DNA from: Clostridiales bacterium
GTDB lineage: Bacteria; Bacillota; Clostridia; Christensenellales; Borkfalkiaceae
DNA: 64,000 nt
NCBI GenBank assembly: GCA_015069465.1
Contig: SVIO01000007.1
Location: forward strand, 1 to 64,000
Reading direction: 5' to 3'
Part shown: positions 51,451 to 60,375 of the stretch, in pieces
How positions within the stretch are numbered: position 1 is the stretch's first letter
Layout: each line of letters starts with the position of its first letter
The notes under the pieces: generated by a model
Seen by the model: only the letters and a program-made list of their open reading frames with translations
Told to the model about the DNA's origin: nothing
The model's database searches: none
Made by a program: the position numbers and the translations under genes

Positions 51451-52057
51451 ATTCTGCAAAAATGTTATATTTTCTTTCACGCTCAAGAGTGGTGAACCCA
51501 TCGTGCCCTGGATAAACGGTATAGTCGCCATCAAGGTTAAATAATTTCTTTATCGACATTACCATTTGCTCTCTATTGCCACTCTTAAAATCTGTTCTTC
51601 CAACACTGCCATAAAAGAGAGTGTCCCCTGTGAAAAGGCTATTGTCCACCATAAAACAAACCGAGCCATCAGTATGCCCCGGCGTTGCTATAACCTTAAT
51701 TTTTATTTCGCAAATATCTAATTCATCGCCATCACTAAAGGTATAGTCTGCAGTTAAATAATCAAACTTTCTTCCAAAATCACTACTTAAATTATCTTCG
51801 TTAAGAAGTTTTGGTGCATCTAGTTTACTTATATAAATTTTAGCACCGTCATCTTGCAACTTTTTTGCGTTGCCAGCATGGTCAAAGTGAGCATGCGTTA
51901 ATAAAACTGCCTTAACTATAAAGCCATACTGCTCGCATACTTGTTTTATTTTTTTATAGTTTTCGCCACTATCTATAACTACTGCTTGGCTAAAGTCATT
52001 TACTAAAAAATACGAGTTAACATTTAGTGGCCCCGACTGTAAATGATATAATTTCAT
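51443..52057 (-). CDS. MBL-fold metallo-hydrolase (glyoxalase II-like)
   Basis: A 204-residue metallo-beta-lactamase-fold hydrolase with THAHFDHAGN (HxHxDH), TPGHTDGSVCF and LFYGSVGRTDF, and the final His in YPGHDGFTT. It resembles B. subtilis YqgX and other bacterial hydroxyacyl-thioester hydrolases; the exact substrate is not known. The ATG at 52057 overlaps the relA stop (TGATG); a TTG directly before it is possible. It is second after relA in the recJ-relA-MBL-hemZ train. Confidence 0.87.
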   Translation of the reverse strand: MKLYHLQSGPLNVNSYFLVNDFSQAVVIDSGENYKKIKQVCEQYGFIVKAVLLTHAHFDHAGNAKKLQDDGAKIYISKLDAPKLLNEDNLSSDFGRKFDYLTADYTFSDGDELDICEIKIKVIATPGHTDGSVCFMVDNSLFTGDTLFYGSVGRTDFKSGNREQMVMSIKKLFNLDGDYTVYPGHDGFTTLERERKYNIFAEYD

Positions 52058-54189
52058 CAATTTGCCGTCCTAAATACATCTATTATCTTTGAATCTTGTT
52101 TTAGTTTTGTTATAAGGCTGTCTAGTTCATCTTTATTATTTAGCCTTATACTAAACTCAATGGTTGCTTGCTTAGCCTTGGTGTCCGTTCTGCCGTTTGT
52201 TGAAACTATATCGAGTTTTAGTTGTGCAACTGCTGTTGCAACAATGGTTAAAACTTCGGCTTGGGTGCTACCTATAACCTTTATGCTTGCGTTGTATGCA
52301 CCCACAGCATCTTCTGCCCAAGAAACTTCAATTAGCCTTTCATTTTCGGTGTTTGTTAGGTTAGGACAATTCTTTCTATGCACGGTAACCCCATGCCCAC
52401 GAGAAACAAAGCCAACGATTTCATCACCTGGAACAGGATTACAGCAACCAGCAAACCTAACAAGTAGACCTGCCATACCCTTTACTTTTACACCACTTGA
52501 TGATGACTTATTGCTCTTAAAGTATTTTGTAACTTCTTGCTGTGGTTGGCTCTTTCTTTGATAGTCAATAAGTTTAACGATAACTTGGCTTGATGAAACT
52601 GCACCATAACCGATTGAAGAAAACATTTCATCTTGGCTGTTAAATGCCATTTTGCTTGAGATGTGTTCAAAAGAATCATCGTTTAGAAGTTCACTTAGGG
52701 TGTACCCCCTACGCTTTGCCTCGGCATCGAGCATAACCTTACCTGTCTTGCCGTTTTCTTCTTTCATTTCACGCTTAAAGAATTGTCTTATCTTAACCCT
52801 TGCGCTTGAACTCTTTACTATTTTTAACCAGTCCCAAGATGGACCTTTAGAGTTTTGTGAAGTTATGATTTCAACAACGTCGCCTGCCGATAAAATTGTG
52901 TTTAGTGGCACTATCTTTGAGTTAACCTTTGCGCCCACACATTTATTGCCGACTGCCGAGTGAATATTATATGCAAAGTCGAGTGGCGTTGCTTCTTTTG
53001 GAAGGCTTATTACGTCGCCCTTTGGCGTGAACACTAAAACTTCAGAACTATATATGTCGCCCTTAAGCGAGTTTAAAAATTCCTTACTGTCTTTTAAGCC
53101 ACCTTGCCACTCCATAACTTCTCTTATCCAAGAAAGGCGTGTGTCAAGGTCATCGGCAACTTGCTTCTTTTCCTTATATTTCCAGTGCGCTGCGATACCA
53201 TACTCAGCAGCGTGGTTCATTTCGTATGTTCTTATTTGAATTTCAAAAATTTTGCCAAAGTTTGTGACTACCGTTGTGTGAAGTGAACGATACATGTTTG
53301 GCTTTGGTGTTGCTATATAGTCTTTAATTCTACCAGGGATAGGCTTCCATTTGTGGTGAATTTTTCCAAACACTTCATAACACTCATCAACGGTGTTTAC
53401 TAAAATTCTAATAGCGACAAGGTCATAGATTTGGTCAAGCGTTTTGCTACGCTCTTTCATCTTTCTATAAATGCTATATAAGTGTTTCTTTCTGCCATAA
53501 ACTTCGCCACTAACCTTAGAGTCGCTTAAAATTTGCTTAACTTCGGTTAGAACTTGGTCAACAAAGTCTGTGTTTGCTTTTACCCTTTCTTCAATGTTTG
53601 TTATTAAATATTCATAAAAGTCTGGCTCTAAATATTTTAAGCACAAGTCTTCAAGTTCGCACTTAACTTGAGAAATGCCTAGCCTATGCGCAAGTGGTGC
53701 GTATATGTCAAGCGTTTCTCTTGCCATTCTTTGTTGTCTTTCAAAAGACAAAAAGTTAAGAGAGCGCATATTATGAAGCCTATCGGCAAGTTTAATAATT
53801 ATAACCCTTATATCCTTTGCCATTGCAACGAATATCTTTCTAAAGTTTTCGGCTTGCTCTTCTTCCCTTGATGTAAATTGAATCTTGTCAAGTTTTGTAA
53901 CGCCAAGAACAAGTTCTAAAACTTCTTCGCCAAACTCTTTTTTGATATCACCTTCGGAAACAGCAGTATCTTCGATTACATCGTGCAAAAAGGCTGCAGC
54001 AACAGTTGCTGAGTCTAGCCCTAAATCAATCAAAATTTGTGCAACAGTACATGGGTGAATAAAATATTCTTCACCCGATGCACGCTTTTGGTTGGCATGT
54101 GCTTCTTTTGCAAAATCATAAGCACGCCTTAAAAGCGCTAAATCTTTGCCAATGTATTTTTCTTCAATACGCTTTAATATATCAAACAT
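52057..54189 (-). CDS. relA: Bifunctional (p)ppGpp synthetase/hydrolase
   Basis: A 710-residue RelA/SpoT homologue (Rel) that makes and degrades (p)ppGpp in the stringent response. HD hydrolase domain with HPCTVAQILIDLG and AAAFLHDVIEDT (HD at 69-70) and RLHNMRSL; synthetase domain with RIKDYIATPKPNMYRSLH; TGS (about 388-450), a zinc/helical region with RFAGCCNPVPGDEIVGF, and ACT (about 635-705). Both activities look intact. It starts within the recJ stop (8-base overlap, ATGTTTGA). The genes for apt and dtd, common neighbours in other Clostridia, are missing. Confidence 0.96.
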   Translation of the reverse strand: MFDILKRIEEKYIGKDLALLRRAYDFAKEAHANQKRASGEEYFIHPCTVAQILIDLGLDSATVAAAFLHDVIEDTAVSEGDIKKEFGEEVLELVLGVTKLDKIQFTSREEEQAENFRKIFVAMAKDIRVIIIKLADRLHNMRSLNFLSFERQQRMARETLDIYAPLAHRLGISQVKCELEDLCLKYLEPDFYEYLITNIEERVKANTDFVDQVLTEVKQILSDSKVSGEVYGRKKHLYSIYRKMKERSKTLDQIYDLVAIRILVNTVDECYEVFGKIHHKWKPIPGRIKDYIATPKPNMYRSLHTTVVTNFGKIFEIQIRTYEMNHAAEYGIAAHWKYKEKKQVADDLDTRLSWIREVMEWQGGLKDSKEFLNSLKGDIYSSEVLVFTPKGDVISLPKEATPLDFAYNIHSAVGNKCVGAKVNSKIVPLNTILSAGDVVEIITSQNSKGPSWDWLKIVKSSSARVKIRQFFKREMKEENGKTGKVMLDAEAKRRGYTLSELLNDDSFEHISSKMAFNSQDEMFSSIGYGAVSSSQVIVKLIDYQRKSQPQQEVTKYFKSNKSSSSGVKVKGMAGLLVRFAGCCNPVPGDEIVGFVSRGHGVTVHRKNCPNLTNTENERLIEVSWAEDAVGAYNASIKVIGSTQAEVLTIVATAVAQLKLDIVSTNGRTDTKAKQATIEFSIRLNNKDELDSLITKLKQDSKIIDVFRTAN

Positions 54190-56476
54190 AATTTCCCTTT
54201 AATAGTACAATTTTACTATATAGTTTGGAGTTTGTCAATGCGTTTTTAACTTTTTCGTTATAAGTAAATACTTTGTTATTTACTGAGAATATGCCAAGTT
54301 CGATAAACACTTTGAGAGCAAATAAGAAGTTTTCTTTTTCAAAACTTTCTGCATTAGTGTTTACAAAGTCGACAATATCGAAAAACGGCTTGTTTTTGAG
54401 AGAAACTAGATGTGCAAATACTTGTGAAAAATAAGTTCTTTCTACATCTAATTTTTTTATGAAGTCATACCCCACTAAGTCTTTTACAACATAAGTTTTT
54501 GCCAAAGTGTTTTGCACGGTTATTGGCTTATCTAGATATATTACCCTATCGTATCCTTGTGGAATAACTGCTGGGGCATATACGATTTCACTAATTAAAT
54601 TTTTACTTTCTGGTTTTGCAAAACTTACGCTTAAACCTGAAAGTTTATTATACTCTTTTAGATTTTTTAAGTCGCTTATAACATATAGTGTCCCCACCAC
54701 GTCGGTTGGTGGCAAGTTAGTTTTATCAAGCATCTTAAATTCGCCTTGCTCACTTAAAATGCTGTCTAATTGATTGTTTATTGCGTGTAAAGAAAGTTTA
54801 GACATGTCGCTAAAGTCTGCACTTACATTTCTTACATAACCTTTTATGTATTCTTTACCCTTAAAAGTAGATACATTAACTTCAAAAACAATCTTTTTAG
54901 GCACAGGTAGGCTTAATGTTGCAACATCTTTTTCGCCGTTAAAGTTAAGCATCTCCAAACACTCTGACCTAAACGAATAGTGTGGCGAGTTTTCTTTTAA
55001 TGGGTTTGCCTTAACCTTTGTTACTTCTGTGCTAAATAGTGGGCTTTTGTTTCCTACACCAAAAGGCTCTAAAAGTTCGATTTCTTTTGCAAATTGTTTA
55101 GGAAACTCTCCTTTTATCTCCCACTCAACATATATAGATTGCGAAACATCTAACGCCACATAGTGACTGCTAATATAGTCGTTTAGTGCACTTTCAAACG
55201 CCATGAAATTTTGTTTAGAAACAGACACGCCTGCCGCCTGAGAGTGACCACCAAAGCATAATAACAAATCTTTATTTGCATTTATCGCTTCGTGGATGTT
55301 TACACCTTCTATACTTCTTGCCGAACCTTTTAAAAAGCCGTCTTGTCCAGCAAAAACCACCACAGGTTTAGCAAAGTCTTCAACAAGCCTTGCTGCAACT
55401 ATTCCAACAAAACCCGTTTGCCAATTTTCGTCCTTAACTAAAATAACACTGCGTTTATTCAATGAATATTTTTGTATTTTTTCTTTTGCTTCACGATAAA
55501 TCTTGTCGCACCAAGTTTGCCTTTCGATATTATATCCGTTTAGTTTTACGGCAAGTTCATAAATTTCATTTGGGTTATTAGAAGTAAATAGTCTTAAAGC
55601 ACAGTTTGCATCACCCATTCTGCCCCCAGCATTGATGCGTGGTGCTATAGCATAAGCAAGGGTTTGCGCCACAACAGTTTTTGTGTTATCCCCAAGCAGA
55701 TATTTCATGCATAGGCGAAGTTTTTTAGGATTATTAAAGAGTTTTAAGCCTTCTGCAACAATGTCTCTATTTTCGCTAACAAGTTCCATGCTGTCGGCAA
55801 CGGTTGCAAGTGCAACAAAGTCTAAATAATCGTTTGCCTTTTCGCCAATAAGCGCATAACCTAGTTTATAAGCAACGCCTGCACCACAAAGCCCGTCAAA
55901 TGGATAGGCCCCACCACAAAGTTTTGGGTTTATCTTGATGCAGTCTGGTAAAATTTCTGGTGGTTCGTGATGGTCTGTGACAATTATGTCTATACCTAAT
56001 TCTTTTAACTTTTCTATCTTGTCATAATCACTTATACCACAGTCAACGGTAATTATAAGGTCAAAATTGTTTTTATCTCTTAATCTTTCAATAGTTTCTA
56101 AATTAAGCCCATAACCTTCACTGCGTTCTGGGATATACATAGATATTGAACTTATTCCAAAGTCTTTTAAGCAGTTATAAAGCACGGTTGTTGCACACAC
56201 GCCATCAGCATCGTAATCGCCAAAAATAAGCACGCTTTTAGAGAGAAATTTTGCGTTTTTAATCTTTTCAACAGCACTTGCCACACCACTTAGCATTTTA
56301 GGATTATAAAAACCTTTTTTGCTAGGATTTAAAAAGCGCTTAACTTTTTCTACCGTGTCTTGTTTACGGTAAAACAAAAGCCTTGCAGTATCAAATGTGA
56401 TATTGCAACTTAAAGCAATTTGTCTAATCAATTGCTCTTTTTCGCTATTTAGTTTTTCACCATAAACTATCTTCAT
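54182..56476 (-). CDS. recJ: Single-stranded-DNA-specific exonuclease RecJ
   Basis: A 764-residue RecJ, 5'-3' exonuclease on single-stranded DNA in recombination and mismatch repair. DHH-family motifs are ILIFGDYDADGVCAT, TVDCGIS, VTDHHEPPE and the DHHA1 end FGGHSQAAGVSV; an OB fold follows, and the C-terminal 200 residues are a Firmicute-type extension. The ATG at 56476 is preferred over that at 56530, because the stretch in between carries a hairpin (56496-56518). No good ribosome site precedes it. The stop overlaps the relA start. Confidence 0.92.
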   Translation of the reverse strand: MKIVYGEKLNSEKEQLIRQIALSCNITFDTARLLFYRKQDTVEKVKRFLNPSKKGFYNPKMLSGVASAVEKIKNAKFLSKSVLIFGDYDADGVCATTVLYNCLKDFGISSISMYIPERSEGYGLNLETIERLRDKNNFDLIITVDCGISDYDKIEKLKELGIDIIVTDHHEPPEILPDCIKINPKLCGGAYPFDGLCGAGVAYKLGYALIGEKANDYLDFVALATVADSMELVSENRDIVAEGLKLFNNPKKLRLCMKYLLGDNTKTVVAQTLAYAIAPRINAGGRMGDANCALRLFTSNNPNEIYELAVKLNGYNIERQTWCDKIYREAKEKIQKYSLNKRSVILVKDENWQTGFVGIVAARLVEDFAKPVVVFAGQDGFLKGSARSIEGVNIHEAINANKDLLLCFGGHSQAAGVSVSKQNFMAFESALNDYISSHYVALDVSQSIYVEWEIKGEFPKQFAKEIELLEPFGVGNKSPLFSTEVTKVKANPLKENSPHYSFRSECLEMLNFNGEKDVATLSLPVPKKIVFEVNVSTFKGKEYIKGYVRNVSADFSDMSKLSLHAINNQLDSILSEQGEFKMLDKTNLPPTDVVGTLYVISDLKNLKEYNKLSGLSVSFAKPESKNLISEIVYAPAVIPQGYDRVIYLDKPITVQNTLAKTYVVKDLVGYDFIKKLDVERTYFSQVFAHLVSLKNKPFFDIVDFVNTNAESFEKENFLFALKVFIELGIFSVNNKVFTYNEKVKNALTNSKLYSKIVLLKGNYV

Positions 56477-56495
56477 AATGCTTTTAAAATCGAAT

Positions 56496-56518
56496 AAGGC
56501 GAAAAAAGATTTCGCCTT
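56496..56518 (-). other. Hairpin between secF and recJ
   Basis: AAGGCGAAA pairs perfectly with TTTCGCCTT around five bases. No U-run follows, so it is not a simple terminator; it may stabilise or separate the secF and recJ parts of the message. Confidence 0.5.
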
Positions 56519-56572
56519 AAAAATCAACAAAATTTCCCTTTTCTGTTTTTAATATTATTGCAAGGCTGTTGA

Positions 56573-57490
56573 TTATTCTTTTTCAACTGCCTTTGCTTTT
56601 TTGTCTTTACCTTTAATCGCTGTCCAAATTAGTGGCGAAATAAAGTATGCACAAGCAACTGCTGCTATTCCTGCAATTAGAAGTTGACCACCAATTATTA
56701 ACATGTATCTCATAAAGAAGGCTGATACAGCCACGCTTGCTATCACAATAGCAACTAAAATGTAAAGATATTTTTTGCTTTCAGTTTTTGCAACCTTTTC
56801 TGCAATTTCATTAACTGAAAACTTATTTGATGTTGTGTTTTTGAGTTCTTCTCTATATCTACCAACAGTTGAAACAGCAAGTAATAAGCCAAGTATACCA
56901 GCAAACATTGCTGAAATTTCAAAATATGGAAGGGCTGGAATTCGTGTTAGTGCTATCATAGCAATAAACATTACAACCGATGCTATTGATGAACAAATAA
57001 CAGCCACTGCGCTTGCAAGTTTGTTCATTATTAACATATATACAAAAATTGTAACAACTGCTATGCCATATGCAAGCAAAATCTTAAGTGGTTGAACAAG
57101 ACTGCCTTGTGTTGCATATTTGCTAACTACAGTTACTTCATTTGTGCCCATTTGTGTGTTCAAACTTAATACTGCATCAAGCACAGATTTGAGTTCTTGC
57201 ACTTTTGATGTTTGGTCGGTTGTGAATTTATAAACAAGACTCATGCCATCTTCTTGGCTTTGGAAAGATGCATAAATAATACCATTTTCTTCAAAGTATT
57301 TGTCTGCTGTTTCTTTCATTTCTTGTTTTAACGAATCATCGTCGATAGCAATGCTAACGTTAATTTCATAACTATCGCTATAATCGATAGGTTTATTTAA
57401 TCCAAAAATTCCAAGCAGTGTCATGCCGACAACTAATATTACTAAAGAGGAGATTACAAAATATTTCATTTTATTCATTACGCTATTCAT
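56573..57490 (-). CDS. secF: Protein translocase subunit SecF
   Basis: A 305-residue SecF, part of the SecDF protein export motor that uses the proton gradient. Membrane helix at 12-30, a periplasmic domain to about 130, then five helices; the FVYMLIMNKLASAVA, AMFAGILGLLLAVSTVGRYREEL segment is the conserved SecF TM4-TM5 loop. The length is standard. It begins 2 bases after secD. Confidence 0.88.
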   Translation of the reverse strand: MNSVMNKMKYFVISSLVILVVGMTLLGIFGLNKPIDYSDSYEINVSIAIDDDSLKQEMKETADKYFEENGIIYASFQSQEDGMSLVYKFTTDQTSKVQELKSVLDAVLSLNTQMGTNEVTVVSKYATQGSLVQPLKILLAYGIAVVTIFVYMLIMNKLASAVAVICSSIASVVMFIAMIALTRIPALPYFEISAMFAGILGLLLAVSTVGRYREELKNTTSNKFSVNEIAEKVAKTESKKYLYILVAIVIASVAVSAFFMRYMLIIGGQLLIAGIAAVACAYFISPLIWTAIKGKDKKAKAVEKE

Positions 57491-57492
57491 AA

Positions 57493-58857
57493 TTACACCT
57501 CCTCGCTAACAATTTCTTCTTTTTTTATGCTAAAGAATTTTTCTTTATTACTAACAAGTGGCATAATCAAAGCATTGAACATTCTTGTGAATACTAGGCT
57601 TGCAATAAGTGATACTACCACGCCTATGCCAAATGTAATTGCAAAACTCTTTACTAATCCACTTGCAAAAATGAAAAGTAATAAACTTACTATACCAACT
57701 ACCACGTGCATGTTAATTGTTGGTAAAAGTGCTTCCTTAAATCCTTTACTAATTGATGCCTTAACTGTTTTTTGTGTGTTTTCAAAACTATCTTTAATCT
57801 TTTGCAAGAGTGAAAGCATAGCAAATATACAAATAACTGTTGCACCGATTATACCCATTATGCTACCCAAACTTACAACAATTCCTGGTACGCCAATGAG
57901 TAGCCATGTTTCTGCCAAGATAAAGATAAGTAAAGATAGTGCTGACATAATGCCAAGGCCTTTATAAACAACTATCATAAGTGCTAAAGCAACTACGATA
58001 AATGTTATGATTGCAACCATGCTCTTTAATGCTATATCTTCACCAAAAGCAGATGTGATTGTTATGCCTTTGCCATTGTTTGCGATATCATATCTATAAT
58101 CAATGCCACCATACTTAAAGAGCATTGCCATTCGCTTTGCTTCTTGTTCTGAGCCTGACTGTATACCTATTTCTCTATTATCACCATCAAATACTGATGT
58201 GTCAAATGGGTTTTGTTCCGTTGAGTTAAATAGTGGAATTTCTTGACCGTTTTCATATAACCCACAAGTTACCTTAAGGAAATATACCGAACCATCGATT
58301 ATATCAAGAAGTTCTTTTTTGCCTTGCTCTGTAAACTTTATTGTTAGTGCATAAGCACCATCGCCTGTTGCACCATAGAATGATGCATCTTCTATAACAT
58401 CAACGCCTTCAAGAATTTGAGTTGTTGGGTTTGCTTCAGTGCCACCATAAAATTTAAGTTCACCATAAGTCGCAACAGCAAGCATGTCTCTATCTATATT
58501 CAAATCACCTTCGCTACCTTTGACTTCTACCCTAATTTCATAGTCTTGAACATCTTTATCGGTGTTTTTAACAGCCTTAACCATATATGCTGTGTAACCT
58601 AAAACTTCAAGTCTTTGACCAATTTCCTTTGCAACTTCTTTTGTTTGTTCTTCGCTTACTTGTTGGTCTTCATCACTTTGGTTTAAGGTTAAGTTGTAAT
58701 AAACACCACCAGTCATGTCGTAATCTAACTCTATTGCACCAACTGCTGAGTTATAATCTTTTACGCCCATTTCAAAACGCAAAAAGGTCATAGTTAACAC
58801 TATAGCCAAAATCACGCTTATTATGGTCAATAAAGTAATCGACTTTTTCTTGCTCAT
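57493..58857 (-). CDS. secD: Protein translocase subunit SecD
   Basis: A 454-residue SecD with membrane helix 8-25, a periplasmic domain, including LDYDMTGGVYYNLTL and the TITSAFGEDIALKSM hinge, and five C-terminal helices. It forms SecDF with SecF and helps preproteins leave the SecYEG channel. The ATG at 58857 follows GTGGAGG, whose GTG is in frame at 58869 but belongs to the ribosome site. The protein is a little shorter than E. coli SecD (615), as in other Firmicutes. Confidence 0.88.
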   Translation of the reverse strand: MSKKKSITLLTIISVILAIVLTMTFLRFEMGVKDYNSAVGAIELDYDMTGGVYYNLTLNQSDEDQQVSEEQTKEVAKEIGQRLEVLGYTAYMVKAVKNTDKDVQDYEIRVEVKGSEGDLNIDRDMLAVATYGELKFYGGTEANPTTQILEGVDVIEDASFYGATGDGAYALTIKFTEQGKKELLDIIDGSVYFLKVTCGLYENGQEIPLFNSTEQNPFDTSVFDGDNREIGIQSGSEQEAKRMAMLFKYGGIDYRYDIANNGKGITITSAFGEDIALKSMVAIITFIVVALALMIVVYKGLGIMSALSLLIFILAETWLLIGVPGIVVSLGSIMGIIGATVICIFAMLSLLQKIKDSFENTQKTVKASISKGFKEALLPTINMHVVVGIVSLLLFIFASGLVKSFAITFGIGVVVSLIASLVFTRMFNALIMPLVSNKEKFFSIKKEEIVSEEV

Positions 58858-58927
58858 TTTTGCCTCCACTTTATAACTGATTATATTGCTTTCAATTCAA
58901 ATATAACAATTTTTGTCCTATTCTAAA

Positions 58928-58956
58928 ATTATACAGCATTACAGCCTTTAGGTCAA
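58928..58956 (-). promoter_or_regulatory. Promoter of the secD-secF-recJ train
   Basis: TTGACC (58951-58956), 17 bases, TATAAT (58928-58933), leader about 65 bases. Confidence 0.75.
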
Positions 58957-59054
58957 CAAAATAACCGAATTTTATAGAAAATTCTTGATAAACTTGCTCG
59001 TTTTTTTGCTATTTTTTGCCTTCAGTTATTTTTTTATTAACTTTAATAAAAGTT

Positions 59055-59081
59055 AAGGAACGATTTTTTGTATCGTTCCTT
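59055..59081 (-). terminator. Terminator of the DUF1858 gene
   Basis: AAGGAACGAT/ATCGTTCCTT with a 7-base loop; the following U-tract is moderate (AACTTTTATT). Confidence 0.7.
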
Positions 59082-59104
59082 ATTTGACCCTTTCTTTTTG
59101 TGAC

Positions 59105-59299
59105 TTAAAAGTTGTTTAATTCTTCAAGCATTTTTTCTAGGTCTGCACCGTGAACTTCTGCTGCTTCACCAACTGTTTCGCCGTGTGCAAGTGCGCAACC
59201 TAAACAGTGCATGCCATAAGACATCAATATGTCACCAGCATTTGGGTTAATTTGAATAGCTTCAAAAATTGTTGTGTTTTCTGTAATTTTCTTTTCCAT
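59105..59299 (-). CDS. DUF1858 domain protein (redox disulfide domain)
   Basis: A 64-residue protein made only of the DUF1858 domain, with the signature MHCLGCALAHGETVGEAA holding a CxxC pair. The family is often linked to hybrid-cluster proteins or used as a regulatory redox module (ScdA-N-like). Small, cytosolic, monocistronic, with an AGGAG site. Function unknown; a disulfide or Fe-S sensing role is plausible. Confidence 0.88.
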   Translation of the reverse strand: MEKKITENTTIFEAIQINPNAGDILMSYGMHCLGCALAHGETVGEAAEVHGADLEKMLEELNNF

Positions 59300-59371
59300 C
59301 TTTTTATCTCCTATACCTTTAAGTATTGCCCTTTACATGCTTTTTAAACATTTGGCATTTTTTACCCTTTT

Positions 59372-59400
59372 ATTATATATTTTTTTTACTATTAAGTCAA
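59372..59400 (-). promoter_or_regulatory. Promoter of the DUF1858 gene
   Basis: TTGACT (59395-59400), 17 bases, TATAAT (59372-59377). The leader contains TGCCAAATG and GGGCAATAC, possibly able to pair. Confidence 0.75.
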
Positions 59401-59442
59401 GGCTATTTGATGTTTTAGTAAAAAATGTAAAATAAAATGTAT

Positions 59443-59542
59443 TCTCTAACTTGTTTAGGTGATGAGCAGCATCTACGCTTGGCTACGATGGCAAAGCCGA
59501 ACCAAATTCGTTCTCGCTTTCGTCAATCCAAAGGAAAAGGGG
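59443..59542. repeat. Tandem-type repeat unit 1 near tRNA-Gly
   Basis: About 100 bases beginning TTCTCTAAC and ending CCAAAGGAAAAGG that recur, diverged, at 59564-59665. The core CTACGATGGCAAAGCCGAAC is identical in both. The unit is richer in GC than its surroundings. On the plus strand both units keep an open frame beginning MxSI with a shared LRWQSRTK, but the end of each differs and I do not claim that it is translated. Confidence 0.7.
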
Positions 59543-59563
59543 CATAATTATAGAATTTAATAT

Positions 59564-59665
59564 GTTCTCTAGCCTATGCAGTTGATGAGAAGCATCTCCG
59601 TTTCACTACGATGGCAAAGCCGAACCAAGTCCGTTCTCGCTACATCTTTCCAAAGGAAAGGGGGA
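59564..59665. repeat. Tandem-type repeat unit 2 near tRNA-Gly
   Basis: Second copy, 121-123 bases downstream of the first, with the same core (CTACGATGGCAAAGCCGAACC, GTTCTCGCT, TCCAAAGGAAA). Its beginning, GCAGTTGATGAGAAG, resembles the complement of the tRNA-Gly 3' part (GCAGGTGATGAGAATC), so the units may derive from tRNA-flanking DNA. Confidence 0.7.
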
Positions 59666-59693
59666 CACCAAAAGTGTCCCCCTTTCCTTTGGA
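59649..59693 (-). terminator. Long perfect inverted repeat at the tRNA-Gly 3' end
   Basis: Twenty-base arms (59649-59668 and 59674-59693) around a CAAAA loop. The upstream arm includes the encoded CCA of the tRNA. On the minus strand no U run follows the stem, so it may be a tRNA 3' processing or terminator-like structure; it is unusually long and perfect. Confidence 0.6.
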
Positions 59694-59763
59694 GCAGGTG
59701 ATGAGAATCGAACTCACAACCACAGCTTGGGAAGCTGTTGTTTTGCCACTAAACTACACCTGC
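59690..59763 (-). tRNA. tRNA-Gly(CCC)
   Basis: The minus strand folds as a tRNA: acceptor GCAGGTG/CACCTGC, discriminator T, encoded CCA, anticodon arm ACAGC-TTCCCAA-GCTGT with anticodon CCC (reads GGG), and T-arm loop GTTCGATTC. The length is 74 bases including CCA. It sits alone, just downstream of the chromate transporter genes. Confidence 0.93.
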
Positions 59764-59793
59764 TTTTTTCACAAAATCTCTTTTGTGAATTAT

Positions 59794-60375
59794 TTATAAT
59801 AGTCCATATAATATTAGGCCTAAAACGGCTGATATTATAATTAGAAGTATTGGCGAAATTGCCTTTTTAGTTTTCTTTTTTGTAAATATGCTAATCCCTG
59901 CAACTATTGCAAAGATTATAACTGCTTTATAGTCTATACTTATAGTGCTGATTTGTATGTTTTCAAAGGCAAAAACCACTTGCATTATTATAGTGATTGC
60001 CGTGCCTAAAATAAGTCCAACAACAACAGGTCTTAATCCATCTATAAAGGCTTTCACCCCTGCAAATTTAAGTAGCCCTTTTATAACAGATGCCACTATC
60101 AATATAATAACAAATGATGGCATTATTACGCCGAGCGTTGCACATATTGCACCTAAAATGCCTGCCTGACTTGAGCCAACAAAGGTTGACATATTTATTG
60201 CTATAGGCCCCGGTGTGCTTTCGGATACGGCTATAAAGTTTAAAATTTGTTCAGAGTTTAGCCAGCCGTTTGATATTACTTCATCTTGGATAAGTGGTAT
60301 CATTGCATAGCCACCACCAAATGACACTGCGCCGATTTTTAGAAAGGTTAGGAATAACTGTAAATAGATAAGCAT
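59794..60375 (-). CDS. Chromate transporter family protein, second half
   Basis: A 193-residue single-domain CHR protein with VSFGGGYAMIPLIQDEV, VSESTPGPIAINMSTFVG and about five membrane helices. In many Firmicutes two short CHR proteins replace the fused ChrA; the upstream partner overlaps it by one base (TAATG). The family exports chromate or related anions, possibly sulfate-like; actual substrates in gut bacteria are untested. Confidence 0.88.
   Translation of the reverse strand: MLIYLQLFLTFLKIGAVSFGGGYAMIPLIQDEVISNGWLNSEQILNFIAVSESTPGPIAINMSTFVGSSQAGILGAICATLGVIMPSFVIILIVASVIKGLLKFAGVKAFIDGLRPVVVGLILGTAITIIMQVVFAFENIQISTISIDYKAVIIFAIVAGISIFTKKKTKKAISPILLIIISAVLGLILYGLL

Noticed and set aside
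59611-59799. 62-residue plus-strand ORF ending in MRIELTTTAWEAVVLPLNYT
   Set aside because: It is the antisense of tRNA-Gly(CCC) and the inverted repeat; such ORFs over tRNAs are a well-known annotation artefact.
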